20,777 nt of DNA from a virus (IMGVR_UViG_3300025009_000403:1-20777); one strand, 5' to 3'; shown: positions 1-6,486, numbered from the stretch's first letter. Notes: generated by a model from the letters alone, not told the origin. Made by a program: numbers and translations.

Positions 1-494
1 TTATTATCGGCGGGATGATAGGTGGAGTAATTATCCGCACAGTTACAGGCCGCAAGAGAAATGAATATGACCCGTTAGAAATTCTTATGTGGACACCTGG
101 CGGGCTGGCATGGGGCACTATAGACCTACTCTCGAACGTTTATATGAATATCCTGATGGCTCTGAAAGGTGACGAAAAAGGGCTAAATGCTTTGACCATC
201 GCCATACCCCAAATCCCTTATATGTTCGTCCCGTTCTACTCTTATTTCATCAGAAGTATTGAAGCGGCCACAGACCAGAAGAATATCGACCGAAAGGCAC
301 TACGCCAGATAAGAGAAATGATTGATAATGATTATAAAATGCAAGGTGGAGCGTACAGATTGCAGCGGGATACCTTGCAGGCTTGGCAATATATTCTATC
401 AGGCAGAAGCGTTGATCTGACACCGGAAGAAAAAAGGAAACAAAAGAAACAACGCGGCAAATCTGGTTCTATGATTCAAGATATTAAGGAATAG
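1..494 (+). CDS. C-terminal end of a late phage protein (partial)
   Basis: The reading frame is open to the left edge, so the ATG at 15 is probably internal and only the last 163 or so residues are seen. The visible part begins with a Gly/Ile-rich hydrophobic stretch, continues through a second hydrophobic segment (about residues 60-80 counted from the ATG) and ends in a Lys/Arg-rich tail. A strong intrinsic terminator follows 20 bases after the stop, so this is the last gene of a rightward transcript. From position, opposite to the early operon and with terminase at the other end of the window, it is probably the last gene of the structural module. No family is recognised; it could be the C-terminus of a very large virion protein. 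Confidence 0.7.
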   Translation, partial: IIGGMIGGVIIRTVTGRKRNEYDPLEILMWTPGGLAWGTIDLLSNVYMNILMALKGDEKGLNALTIAIPQIPYMFVPFYSYFIRSIEAATDQKNIDRKALRQIREMIDNDYKMQGGAYRLQRDTLQAWQYILSGRSVDLTPEEKRKQKKQRGKSGSMIQDIKE

Positions 495-513
495 CCTTCT
501 TCCTTCTCTCTCG

Positions 514-547
514 CCCGGCTGTCTCTTTTGCAGGCAGCCGGGTTTTT
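514..547 (+). terminator. Rho-independent terminator of the rightward late operon
   Basis: A perfect 8-bp GC-rich stem (CCCGGCTG at 514-521 with CAGCCGGG at 535-542) has a 13-nt loop and is followed at once by TTTTT. It stops rightward transcription at the meeting point with the leftward early operon. On the other strand there is no T-run after the stem, so it should act in one direction only. Confidence 0.9.
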
Positions 548-734
548 ATTCCCACTGATTATTAGATTTGTATTTCGACTGTCGGGCTATGCCTGTATTT
601 GTATCCTGAGCAGTAAATCTATCCTGCGGTCCGAAGAAGCGGTCAGGAAGAAATTGGCCGTGATAATTTCTCTTGTATGCCCTAGCTTTTGCCAGCCTAT
701 ACTCAATATCTCGCGGAATGTTTTTGACGACCAC
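546..734 (-). CDS. Small hypothetical protein, last gene of the leftward operon
   Basis: Encodes 62 aa, basic and polar, with no recognised domain. Two GTG codons in a row (737 and 734) can start it. The AAAGGAG site lies 3 bases before the first and 6 before the second, so the GTG at 734 is preferred. The stop codon touches the right arm of the late-operon terminator, so the two transcripts converge with almost no spacer. The upstream gene ends 25 bases away. It is probably real because it has a good ribosome binding site and fills the space exactly. Confidence 0.6.
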   Translation of the reverse strand: MVVKNIPRDIEYRLAKARAYKRNYHGQFLPDRFFGPQDRFTAQDTNTGIARQSKYKSNNQWE

Positions 735-759
735 CACTTACTCCTTTGGCGAAAAGAAG

Positions 760-927
760 TCAACCCTTAATTTCTTTCAACTCTCTTATTGGCAAAACAA
801 TTCTCAGTTTATCTTCAAATTCCACCAAAGCCAAATCCCTCGATTTCTTGATTATCTGACAGGATTTGCCTTTCCGTTTGAAAAGCCAACTGCCAACATA
901 TTTGTACTGTTCAGGTCGTATCTGCAT
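760..927 (-). CDS. Small basic hypothetical protein
   Basis: Encodes 55 aa, Lys/Arg-rich, with a beta-strand-like pattern (DLALVEFEDKLRIVLP) near the C-terminus. The frame could begin at 942, but GAGGAG lies just before the ATG at 927 (GAGGAGCCGGATG), so that start is chosen. It overlaps the end of the RusA-like gene by 17 bases, suggesting translational coupling. The compact fold resembles small SH3-like barrel proteins common next to phage resolvases, but that is only a guess. Confidence 0.6.
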   Translation of the reverse strand: MQIRPEQYKYVGSWLFKRKGKSCQIIKKSRDLALVEFEDKLRIVLPIRELKEIKG

Positions 928-1405
928 CCGGCTCCTCATCACCCGTTTGATTCACATTCCTTTGCCTTATTATCGTTTTTGCCGATGTTCGATAAGAAGA
1001 TTTGTACATAGCTTCTTCCCGTTCCCACGGCGGGACATATTCGCTTATTTCGATGCGCACGGCATAATGTCTAGCTTTGCTTTTTTCCTGCGAGTATTCC
1101 CAACCTACCAGACCTGAATTATCCTTTACCCCCCAGGCATCGGCGATACCGTCAACAATGGCCTTGAGACTGGAACAGAGATTGTCGTGTGCATCAAGCA
1201 TCCGTGGTGCAATTCTGGTAAGTCTAACCGTAACAGTTCCCGCATAGTTTTTCAACGGGTCTGATTTCTTGAGTCTGGCCCTGGCCTCCAGCACTTCAGC
1301 CCAGGCCCGCATCCGCTGCGCCTTGACACGTTTGGCCTTCACGGTCCAGTGGTCCCTCCGGTTAGATTCGCTGAATAGATGCACAGCATATTCTATTATT
1401 ATCAA
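911..1405 (-). CDS. rusA: RusA-like Holliday junction resolvase
   Basis: RusA enzymes are homodimeric, metal-dependent nucleases that resolve four-way DNA junctions arising in phage replication and recombination. The frame is open up to 1474, but a TTG at 1405 has GGAG seven bases upstream and lies 20 bases after the previous stop, giving a 164-aa protein. With this start the acidic cluster falls at D71, D74 (DAHDNL), D85 (KAIVDGI) and D95, close to the D70, D72 and D91 catalytic set of E. coli RusA. An N-terminal beta strand followed by a basic segment, and the alternation after the acidic motifs, also fit the fold. The C-terminal 30 residues are polar and extra. The same operon holds RecT and a YqaJ-type exonuclease, a sensible recombination set. 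Confidence 0.72.
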   Translation of the reverse strand: MIIIEYAVHLFSESNRRDHWTVKAKRVKAQRMRAWAEVLEARARLKKSDPLKNYAGTVTVRLTRIAPRMLDAHDNLCSSLKAIVDGIADAWGVKDNSGLVGWEYSQEKSKARHYAVRIEISEYVPPWEREEAMYKSSYRTSAKTIIRQRNVNQTGDEEPDADTT

Positions 1406-1425
1406 TTCTGGTCTCCGAAAAGGGA

Positions 1426-2226
1426 CTACGTGGGAGCCTCTGGATATTGTCGTATGCGTAAATCTTCCGGCCATTCTGCGAGGTTATGCGACACTTTGCC
1501 ATTTAGCGAAAGCTGTTTTATAAATAAACTTACATCAGCTGCTTGGCACTGACGCACTATATCCCGCACCCATTCGATTTTGCAGGGCCTACGGTTGGGG
1601 CCGGATTCGCAACCGATAACCACAAAATCAATACCGGGACAAACTGGCTTTGCCCCCGGTCTGCCAAGTGGCGTAAGCCAATCCCTTTTCTCGTTAAACA
1701 GGCTCATCGATCCTAATAACGGCTCCAGCGACAACCAGTGAATAGCGGCGGGAATGTCCAGCAATTTCGGTATCCGCTTTTCTGCCCATTCCTGATTTTC
1801 GCAGGATACTCCAAGCCAGACATTATCCATTTGCTCGGCAAAATTATTGTCGTAAAAATACTTGAGGGAAATGCCCATTCTTTCTGGCCGCTTGGTTAGC
1901 AATAAAAAGGTGTGTTCACAGCAACTCATTATTCTGAAAATATCTTCTATCTCTTTCCCACGCATATTTATTTGTTCGTGGAATAAGTCGCCCATGCTGC
2001 AAACGAAAATCCGGCAAGGTTTTTTCCAGCGCAAAGGCTGTTCAAATCTATCAGGCCAAATTCTAATATCAAAGGGATGTCTGCTATCATCAGGATAAGT
2101 CCCCATTTCCCGCAAACGACAGGCAAATCTCTTGGCGTAACAATTCTGACAACCAAGACTGACCGGCGTACAGCCAGTTACCGGATTCCAAACCTTGTCC
2201 GCCCATTGTATTTTTGTATTAGCCAT
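1426..2226 (-). CDS. Phage Gp37/Gp68 family protein (DUF5131)
   Basis: Encodes 266 aa with the family opening MANTKIQWADKVWNPVTGC. Three early cysteines (C19, C26, C29, in TGCTPVSLGCQNCYAKR) form the hallmark C-x6-C-x2-C cluster, followed by the conserved FVCSMGDLFHE, LLLTKRPER, WLGVSCENQ and VIGCESGPNRRPC blocks. The cluster resembles an iron-sulfur site of radical-SAM-like enzymes; the true activity of the family is not known to me. The frame extends to 2250, but the ATG at 2226 matches the family start and overlaps the upstream stop by 8 bases (ATGGCTAA). Length is normal and all motifs look intact. Confidence 0.9.
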   Translation of the reverse strand: MANTKIQWADKVWNPVTGCTPVSLGCQNCYAKRFACRLREMGTYPDDSRHPFDIRIWPDRFEQPLRWKKPCRIFVCSMGDLFHEQINMRGKEIEDIFRIMSCCEHTFLLLTKRPERMGISLKYFYDNNFAEQMDNVWLGVSCENQEWAEKRIPKLLDIPAAIHWLSLEPLLGSMSLFNEKRDWLTPLGRPGAKPVCPGIDFVVIGCESGPNRRPCKIEWVRDIVRQCQAADVSLFIKQLSLNGKVSHNLAEWPEDLRIRQYPEAPT

Positions 2227-2515
2227 TTTTCTTTTTCCATTCAATTTCACAATCGGTACTGCACCAGGTTAGATTCGGATTGCAAAGTTTATGACATTGT
2301 GGACAAGTCTTTTTCACGTTCCATTGGTCCATCGGGACCAGCTTTTCATACCAGCCTTTGTATTTCCAACGGTCGGATTGCAGCCGAGCACGCAAAGACC
2401 AAACCAGCCAAAGCAACAACAAAAGTAGAGCGGCCCAAATAGCAATCAAAACCGAGAATAACCATTCGCCACCCTCTGCAATTCTCTCCAGCAGTCTGTA
2501 GGTTTTATCATTCAC
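2219..2515 (-). CDS. Membrane-anchored small protein with a C-terminal zinc-ribbon-like motif
   Basis: Encodes 98 aa. One long hydrophobic segment (WLFSVLIAIWAALLLLLLWL, about residues 18-37) is followed by a basic stretch and four cysteines near the end (CPQC, C and C in a CPQCHKLC...WCSTDC pattern) that could bind zinc. The frame is open to 2659, but the GTG at 2515 has AAGGA eight bases upstream and overlaps the previous stop by 8 bases (GTGAATGA), so it is chosen. It probably sits in the inner membrane with the cysteine domain in the cytoplasm. Function unknown. Confidence 0.65.
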   Translation of the reverse strand: MNDKTYRLLERIAEGGEWLFSVLIAIWAALLLLLLWLVWSLRARLQSDRWKYKGWYEKLVPMDQWNVKKTCPQCHKLCNPNLTWCSTDCEIEWKKKNG

Positions 2516-2780
2516 TGTGTTGGTCCTTGAGGTCGTGAAACATCTCCAGCGGGCCAATAAATTCACGCCGGTTGGCCCCGTCTTTATAAACACCAGTTTC
2601 CGGTAAGAGATTAGCACTGATTTTATTAAGCTCTTTGAGAAGAACTTCAGGGGTTGCATAATAAACTAGAGACTTACTTAACCACCTCTCATTAGATTTG
2701 CCCAAATGGTCTATCAAATACCATAGCCAGAATCTGCCAACAGGACAGATAACCAGCGACAGGTGTATTTCTTTAGACAT
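2508..2780 (-). CDS. Hypothetical protein, 90 aa
   Basis: Begins MSKEIHLSLV and contains an amphipathic middle (STPEVLLKEL-like helix near residues 47-57). No domain is recognised. It overlaps both neighbours by 8 bases, at GTGAATGA downstream and ATGTCTAA upstream. The ribosome binding site is weak (AAGAGAAG), which fits re-initiation after the upstream stop. The first residues MSKE match the start of the upstream broken gene, again through the shared ATGTCTAA junction. Confidence 0.65.
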   Translation of the reverse strand: MSKEIHLSLVICPVGRFWLWYLIDHLGKSNERWLSKSLVYYATPEVLLKELNKISANLLPETGVYKDGANRREFIGPLEMFHDLKDQHSE

Positions 2781-2999
2781 TTCGCTTCTCTTTTATTATT
2801 AGTTTCGCCTTCGGCATCCAATACTTCCAATGGGCAACAGCTTCTAGTGCCCCTTTCTTGTTATCGAAACTTTATAATAGCCCTCCTTACAATTGGGCAT
2901 ACTTACAGACACCAACCATTGAGGCAGATATTTAGGATTGCCTTTGGGAAAAAACGGGCCAGCCGTAATAATTGGTTCAAATCCTTTTTCTTTAGACAT
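2773..2999 (-). pseudogene. Small phage gene broken by a one-base frameshift
   Basis: The ATG at 2999 opens a frame that stops early at 2844 after 51 codons. From about 2870 a different frame continues without a stop to 2773 and is clearly protein-like (NKKGALEAVAHWKYWMPKA). The second frame ends in the same 8-base overlap (ATGTCTAA) with the next gene that other junctions here show, so the two halves were once one gene. The span is 227 bases, one short of the 228 needed for a 75-aa protein. The break lies between about 2860 and 2880, near the run reading TATAAAGTTTCGATAAC. It may be a real mutation or an assembly error. No function is recognised. Confidence 0.65.
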
Positions 3000-3309
3000 T
3001 TTGCTTTCCTTTCGCAGAGGAGATTGCGGTTTCTAGTTCTTCTCGTACGGGCAAGGTTCGGTGCACCAAATCCGTAGTATATGCCAGCATATTTAAGACA
3101 GACAGCGAATGCTTACACGCCTTCAGCAACTCCTGGGCATGGTCGCAGGCGGGATACTTTACTGCCAACTCATCCGCTATTTCACGCTTTGTTTTTGTAA
3201 GTTTCTCATTACAGCAATATCTCAAGCAATCGTGCCATGCCTGACGATAAAGCCCAATGGCCACTTCCTTAAACGGTGTGTCAGTATATTTTTCTGTTTC
3301 CAGTGTCAT
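2992..3309 (-). CDS. Hypothetical protein, paralogue of the gene at 3983-4249
   Basis: Encodes 105 aa starting MTLETEKYTD. The start at 3309 has AAGGAG seven bases upstream in the repeated GGAGCCGGCAAATG cassette; the longer open frame to 3384 lacks a site. The last 60 residues (from CDHAQELL onward) are nearly identical to those of the gene at 3983-4249, with the shared core CKHSLSVLNMLA; the N-terminal halves differ. The shared half is predicted helical. It overlaps the next gene by 8 bases (ATGTCTAA). Function unknown. Confidence 0.7.
   Translation of the reverse strand: MTLETEKYTDTPFKEVAIGLYRQAWHDCLRYCCNEKLTKTKREIADELAVKYPACDHAQELLKACKHSLSVLNMLAYTTDLVHRTLPVREELETAISSAKGKQNV
3027..3157. 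repeat. Direct repeat copy 1 (second copy at 4024-4154)
   Basis: About 131 bases are repeated in the same direction 997 bases further right with roughly a dozen mismatches and no gaps. Both copies encode the 3' half of a small leftward gene, so this is a gene-internal duplication. Confidence 0.85.
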
Positions 3310-3320
3310 TTGCCGGCTCC

Positions 3321-3755
3321 TTATTCTAAAATCGTTTTGCCGTTCCATTTGCAGTCTTTGACCAGGGCCAGAAGGGGTTTCCAAGCCACAGCGTGGCTAT
3401 CATCGTAGATTTTCCAAGCCGCAGCGCAGCTGTCATTGTAGGTTTTCCAAGTCGCAGCGCGGGCGTCCTCGTAGATTTTCTTAGCCGCAGCGCAGCTTTC
3501 CAGGTAGATTTTCCAAGCCGCAGCGCGGCTGTCCTCGTAGGTTTTCCCAGCCGCTGACGGCACAGACCAAATGTGGCGCAGGCGGATCAATATCTCTTTT
3601 TGCGGCTTTTTGTTAACTATGTAATACACCCGCTCCATCAAGTTATGGGTCAGTTCCGCGACCGGCCCGTCGTGGTGTAAAAACGTGAACCAACCTTTCT
3701 GCGGACCCCTTTTCAGGCGGTTGTACTCGGCTTGCTGTGTTTTGGTCAGTTTCAT
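3321..3755 (-). CDS. Protein with five alanine-rich 11-residue repeats
   Basis: Encodes 144 aa. The N-terminal 65 residues are a globular-looking segment (KGWFTFLHHDGPVAEL, then a helical part). Residues about 70-125 are five tandem 11-residue units of the type AAAWKIYDDSR, then a short tail ending WNGKTILE. The pattern of A, A, W/K, I/T and Y every 11 residues suggests a long right-handed or hendecad coiled coil; repeats rich in AAW-AR units are common in phage proteins of unknown role. The start at 3755 has AAAGGAG with good spacing and follows the previous stop by one base. Confidence 0.75.
   Translation of the reverse strand: MKLTKTQQAEYNRLKRGPQKGWFTFLHHDGPVAELTHNLMERVYYIVNKKPQKEILIRLRHIWSVPSAAGKTYEDSRAAAWKIYLESCAAAKKIYEDARAATWKTYNDSCAAAWKIYDDSHAVAWKPLLALVKDCKWNGKTILE
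3379..3543. repeat. Five tandem 33-bp repeats inside a gene
   Basis: Five consecutive 33-base units, each starting TTCCAAGCCGCAGCGC or a close variant, begin at 3379, 3412, 3445, 3478 and 3511, with part of a sixth after 3544. Units differ at several positions but keep length and frame, so they encode 11-residue protein repeats. Copy number could change by slippage or unequal recombination. Confidence 0.9.
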
Positions 3756-3756
3756 T

Positions 3757-3990
3757 TTAGGCTCCTTTTAGCTTCTGTAGCAATAACTCAATCGCCAATC
3801 GTGCGTGGGCAGACTTATGTAGGGGGTCAAACACAGCGTCGCCTTCTTCATGGCTTGCAATCCACCATTTCTTGTTCCGATAAAACGAACCAACTATCTG
3901 ATTGTTGTACAAGAACGCATCTGAACATTCATCGTCCATATCCCAGCCCAAAGCCTCAGCCAGTTTAGCGATAAGTTTGCTGTCAGTCAT
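3757..3990 (-). CDS. Hypothetical protein, 77 aa
   Basis: Starts MTDSKLIAKLAEALGWDMDD, followed by beta-like segments (NNQIVGSFYRNKKWWIAS), a DP motif (FDPLHKSAHARLAIELL) and a C-terminal helix. The order helix, strands, FDP, helix is reminiscent of phage ABA-sandwich proteins, but the match is too loose to name. The start at 3990 overlaps the upstream stop by 8 bases (ATGACTGA), with AAAGGG as ribosome binding site. Confidence 0.7.
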   Translation of the reverse strand: MTDSKLIAKLAEALGWDMDDECSDAFLYNNQIVGSFYRNKKWWIASHEEGDAVFDPLHKSAHARLAIELLLQKLKGA

Positions 3991-4249
3991 TTGTCGGCCC
4001 TTTCGGCTGAGCAGAGGCGATGGCGGTTTCTAGTTCTTTTCGTACGGACAAAGTTCGGTGCACCAAATCCATAGTATCCGCCAGCATATTTAAGACAGAC
4101 AGCGAATGTTTACACGCCTCTAGCAACTCCTGGGCATGGTCGCAGAGGGGATATGCATTGGCAATTTGGTTAACTGTTTTGTGCATGCGATAATAAAAAG
4201 GGCCGCCTCTCTTGAAGGTTTCAATTAACGCCTCCCTAAACTGAGTCAT
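3983..4249 (-). CDS. Hypothetical protein, paralogue of the gene at 2992-3309
   Basis: Encodes 88 aa, starting MTQFREALIE at 4249 with GGAG seven bases upstream. From residue 34 on it matches the paralogue almost residue for residue (CDHAQELLEACKHSLSVLNM); the first 33 residues are unrelated. One copy therefore arose by duplication of the 3' half or by recombination onto a different 5' half. It overlaps its downstream neighbour by 8 bases. Confidence 0.7.
   Translation of the reverse strand: MTQFREALIETFKRGGPFYYRMHKTVNQIANAYPLCDHAQELLEACKHSLSVLNMLADTMDLVHRTLSVRKELETAIASAQPKGPTND
4024..4154. repeat. Direct repeat copy 2 (first copy at 3027-3157)
   Basis: Second copy of the 131-base duplication, at a constant offset of 997 bases from the first, roughly 92 percent identical by eye, within the 3' half of a small leftward gene. 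Confidence 0.85.
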
Positions 4250-4439
4250 TTGCAGGCTCCTTTGATTCATTTTGAGTACACAGAACATCTTTTTGCGGTT
4301 CAATAGGAATCAATAGTAAGTAATAACTCCTCGCCGCAGCGACTTTACTTAATTTGACCGCATGAACCGGGCAGCAAAATGATTCATTCTGTCCTGCCCA
4401 GGTGTAACGATGTGAGGCTACCGCTCCGCACTTAGTCAT
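4236..4439 (-). CDS. Small zinc-finger-like protein
   Basis: Encodes 67 aa. The N-terminal half has the pattern C3-...-H, then C22-C23-x2-H26 in MTKCGAVASHRYTWAGQ followed by FCCPVHAVKL, like small phage proteins with a C, C, H zinc knot. The C-terminus ends in KEPANDSV because the ribosome binding cassette of the next gene is translated in this frame. The start at 4439 has AAGGAG in the repeated cassette and sits in an ATGA overlap with the upstream gene. Role unknown. Confidence 0.65.
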   Translation of the reverse strand: MTKCGAVASHRYTWAGQNESFCCPVHAVKLSKVAAARSYYLLLIPIEPQKDVLCTQNESKEPANDSV

Positions 4440-4549
4440 TTGCCGGCTCCTTGGTTCCAACCAGACGCCCCTGTGCTTAGAGTTACGAGTATCAATAACA
4501 CCATCCCTGCCAACACAAACACGCCAACGGCAAGCAACAAATCAGTCAT
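4436..4549 (-). CDS. 37-aa single-pass membrane peptide
   Basis: The protein starts MTDLLLAVGVFVLAGM and continues with more hydrophobic residues (VLLILVTL), so residues 3-24 form one membrane helix, followed by a short polar tail. It has AAGGAG in the repeated cassette upstream, overlaps the previous stop by 8 bases (ATGACTGA) and the next start by 4 (ATGA). That tight packing makes it likely real despite its size. Confidence 0.65.
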   Translation of the reverse strand: MTDLLLAVGVFVLAGMVLLILVTLSTGASGWNQGAGK

Positions 4550-4922
4550 TTGCCGGCTCCTTTGCGCTGGCTTGCATTTGGTCCAGAAACTCACTAGCAT
4601 ATATTACCCCAAGTGGTCCGCTGGAGGCTTTTATCCAATACCGCATCTGCCCAATCGCCGCGAGATAGCCCGCGCAGTAAATAGTTTTTGGTTTTGCATC
4701 CCCCGTCAAACATAATCGGTTGTTATCATTGTCCCGCGCCTGCTCGAACAGACCAGGCTTGGAAAGTTTGGCGGGTTTAGGAACAGGATAGAGCTTGCAA
4801 ATCGCGGCCAAAGTATAAGCCCAATGCCTTTGAAATAGATGCCCCGCTTTGCTGCAATAAAAAGTATTCAGCGTCGTTCCGGCACAAGAAGCTCCGCAAT
4901 TATCACAACTAATCTCATTCAT
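4542..4922 (-). CDS. Cysteine-rich protein with an N-terminal zinc-binding motif
   Basis: Encodes 126 aa. C6, C9, C13 and C23 (SCDNCGASC, then FYCSKAGH) look like a treble-clef or zinc ribbon that reads like a small binding domain. The middle is mixed and a second pair of cysteines lies near residues 71-83. The C-terminus KEPAND is encoded by the cassette of the next gene. The start at 4922 has AAAGGAG seven bases upstream. No family is recognised. Confidence 0.7.
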   Translation of the reverse strand: MNEISCDNCGASCAGTTLNTFYCSKAGHLFQRHWAYTLAAICKLYPVPKPAKLSKPGLFEQARDNDNNRLCLTGDAKPKTIYCAGYLAAIGQMRYWIKASSGPLGVIYASEFLDQMQASAKEPAND

Positions 4923-5007
4923 TCTGGTCTCCTTTTATCAATCCCTGTAGGCCGGATTCCCTGCACTTTTTATGCGCCTTTATGGTGCAGCCAACCCATT
5001 TATTCAT
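4915..5007 (-). CDS. 30-aa hypothetical peptide
   Basis: A short frame starting MNKWVGCTIKAHKKCRES with two cysteines and many lysines. Its stop overlaps the next start by 8 bases (ATGAATGA), the same geometry as neighbouring junctions, and its last codons carry the AAAGGAG of the next gene. No good ribosome binding site precedes its own ATG, so it could also be a leader for the downstream gene. Confidence 0.45.
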   Translation of the reverse strand: MNKWVGCTIKAHKKCRESGLQGLIKGDQNE

Positions 5008-5015
5008 AGATGACT

Positions 5016-5219
5016 TTAGTACCGGCGGGTGGGAATTAATCCTCGTAGGTACGCCGTGAAACTTGCCCTACGATTCGTCATCGTCCCCGGTTCACGCCGC
5101 CACAGGGATTCTACTTTACTAGGCCCGCTGGCTATTGTAACTTCTGGCTCGTTCAATAGCTGGATTACCTCGGCATATTGCCTCGACCAGTATCACGGCA
5201 TTTTCGCCGCAGCGGGCAT
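5016..5219 (-). pseudogene. Small gene with an in-frame TGA at codon 9
   Basis: The ATG at 5219 follows the recT stop by 10 bases and has GGGAG upstream. After eight codons the frame meets TGA (5193-5195), then runs open for 58 codons with protein-like sequence (YWSRQYAEVIQLLNEPEV) to TAA at 5016. Changing the TGA to CGA would give an unbroken 67-aa protein, so a single C-to-T change is the simplest cause. Initiation at a TTG near 5169 could still make a shorter product. Other genes here use TGA as a normal stop, so general reassignment is unlikely. Confidence 0.5.
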
Positions 5220-5229
5220 TACTCTCCCA

Positions 5230-6486
5230 TTACTCCCCTTGGCTGTTTCTTCCTAAATGCTTGGTCAACTGATCTGTCAACTGTTCCGTCCGGTTCTCGA
5301 CATCTTCGACCTGAATATCTACCACTGAGCCAAAATCAAATTCTCCCGATTTGTCGTCGAGTTCCAAGGCTTTTTCCAGCTCGGCGCTCATGGGCAGATA
5401 CTTGCACAGCCGCCTAACCACTGTCTTGCGCCCCATCTCGCTAAAGTGCTGTTTCCAAGGACCATCGGGTGCATTACCCATCTTGCTCATGCCTTGGATA
5501 CGCTTGACATCGGAAACAGTCATCATCTCGATTTGCTTGCTTCCACCTTTTAATCCGGCGACACCATAGAAGGCAATAAATTCCTCTTTGCGGTCTGCAC
5601 CCAGATATGGTTCATGCTCAACCATTGGATTTGTTCCGAATTTGACTGTAAATTTATCCTGAGCATAGACCGGGTGGACCTCGATATAGTCTATCTCATT
5701 AGACCTTCGGGCCAAGTCGATAAGGCCTCGGTAGCCAGGTATGAGCTTACATTCCGTTCCATAGGGTATTAGGTAAGCTGCACCGAGCGTACCCGAACAA
5801 TCCAAGCCCAGCTCAGAGGCTTCCATAAGGGCCTTGCCTATCGACTTCTCATCACATTTGAACAGTTTTGGTGTCTTGGAAAAGGCCACATAAAGAGCCT
5901 TAAACATTCTCTCTGGGGTAATATGCTGCGGGAGCATACCAGCGATACTTTCCCTCATGCCTTCCGCCAGACTTTTCAGATTCTTGAAGTTTTGTATGGG
6001 AGCATCGGGCTTAAAGTGATGTTTGACAATCTGGGTTGCCTGCTTTGGAGATTCTTCAGGGGCTTTTTCTACGGATACTGTTCTGGCGGCTTTCCTAGTT
6101 TGGGGCTTAGGCTTTAGGGCTTCAATCTCCTCATGGCTCAGGCGTGGTGGCTTTGGCACATAGGGGTCTTTGCGGTTCATCGGCGGCATGTCCGCAGGCT
6201 CCCCAAACTCGTCTGTAGGGTCCTCGCCGGCCTCTGCCGCTTGCTCAGCTTGTATAGCGTCATATTCAGCCTTTAGCTCGTCCTCAGTCATTTGATGCCC
6301 AGGCGGGGCCGGGACAAAATCTTCCCGTTCTGACGGTGGCACATCTTGGTCAGGCGGTGGTTCTTGGTCTTCACTAACCGCTAATCTCGCCTTCTGCTCC
6401 TGAAGTTTGGCTTTGGTTTCCGCCGCCTGCGGTTGATTCGAGAAATCGGTCAGGTGCTTCTGTGCTGCTGGGGTACGGCGATACAT
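5230..6486 (-). CDS. recT: RecT-family single-strand annealing protein with a long acidic N-terminal extension
   Basis: RecT proteins anneal complementary single strands made by a partner exonuclease, driving phage recombination and repair. Residues about 165-395 carry the family core: ITPERMFKALYVAFSKTPKL, LGLDCSGTLGAAYLIPYG, LIPGYRGLIDLARRS and the late segment around WKQHFSEMGRKTVVRRLCKY. The preceding 160 residues are Pro/Glu/Asp/Lys-rich and likely disordered, so at 418 aa the protein is well above the usual 270-320. The C-terminal tail is acidic. The start at 6486 has AAAGGAG seven bases upstream. Its exonuclease partner lies upstream at 7301-8239, separated by an HNH gene that looks inserted between the pair. 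Confidence 0.92.
   Translation of the reverse strand: MYRRTPAAQKHLTDFSNQPQAAETKAKLQEQKARLAVSEDQEPPPDQDVPPSEREDFVPAPPGHQMTEDELKAEYDAIQAEQAAEAGEDPTDEFGEPADMPPMNRKDPYVPKPPRLSHEEIEALKPKPQTRKAARTVSVEKAPEESPKQATQIVKHHFKPDAPIQNFKNLKSLAEGMRESIAGMLPQHITPERMFKALYVAFSKTPKLFKCDEKSIGKALMEASELGLDCSGTLGAAYLIPYGTECKLIPGYRGLIDLARRSNEIDYIEVHPVYAQDKFTVKFGTNPMVEHEPYLGADRKEEFIAFYGVAGLKGGSKQIEMMTVSDVKRIQGMSKMGNAPDGPWKQHFSEMGRKTVVRRLCKYLPMSAELEKALELDDKSGEFDFGSVVDIQVEDVENRTEQLTDQLTKHLGRNSQGE

Noticed and set aside
911-1474. RusA-like gene starting at the ATG at 1474
   Set aside because: That start has no ribosome binding site, overlaps the upstream gene by 49 bases and puts the catalytic acids about 23 residues too far in; the TTG at 1405 fits better.
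3366-3560. The 33-bp tandem repeats as a CRISPR array
   Set aside because: Units are contiguous with no spacers, keep reading frame and encode 11-residue protein repeats.
5193-5195. General reassignment of TGA to an amino acid
   Set aside because: Several tightly packed genes end in TGA exactly where the next gene starts (4-nt and 8-nt overlaps), so TGA acts as a stop in this genome.
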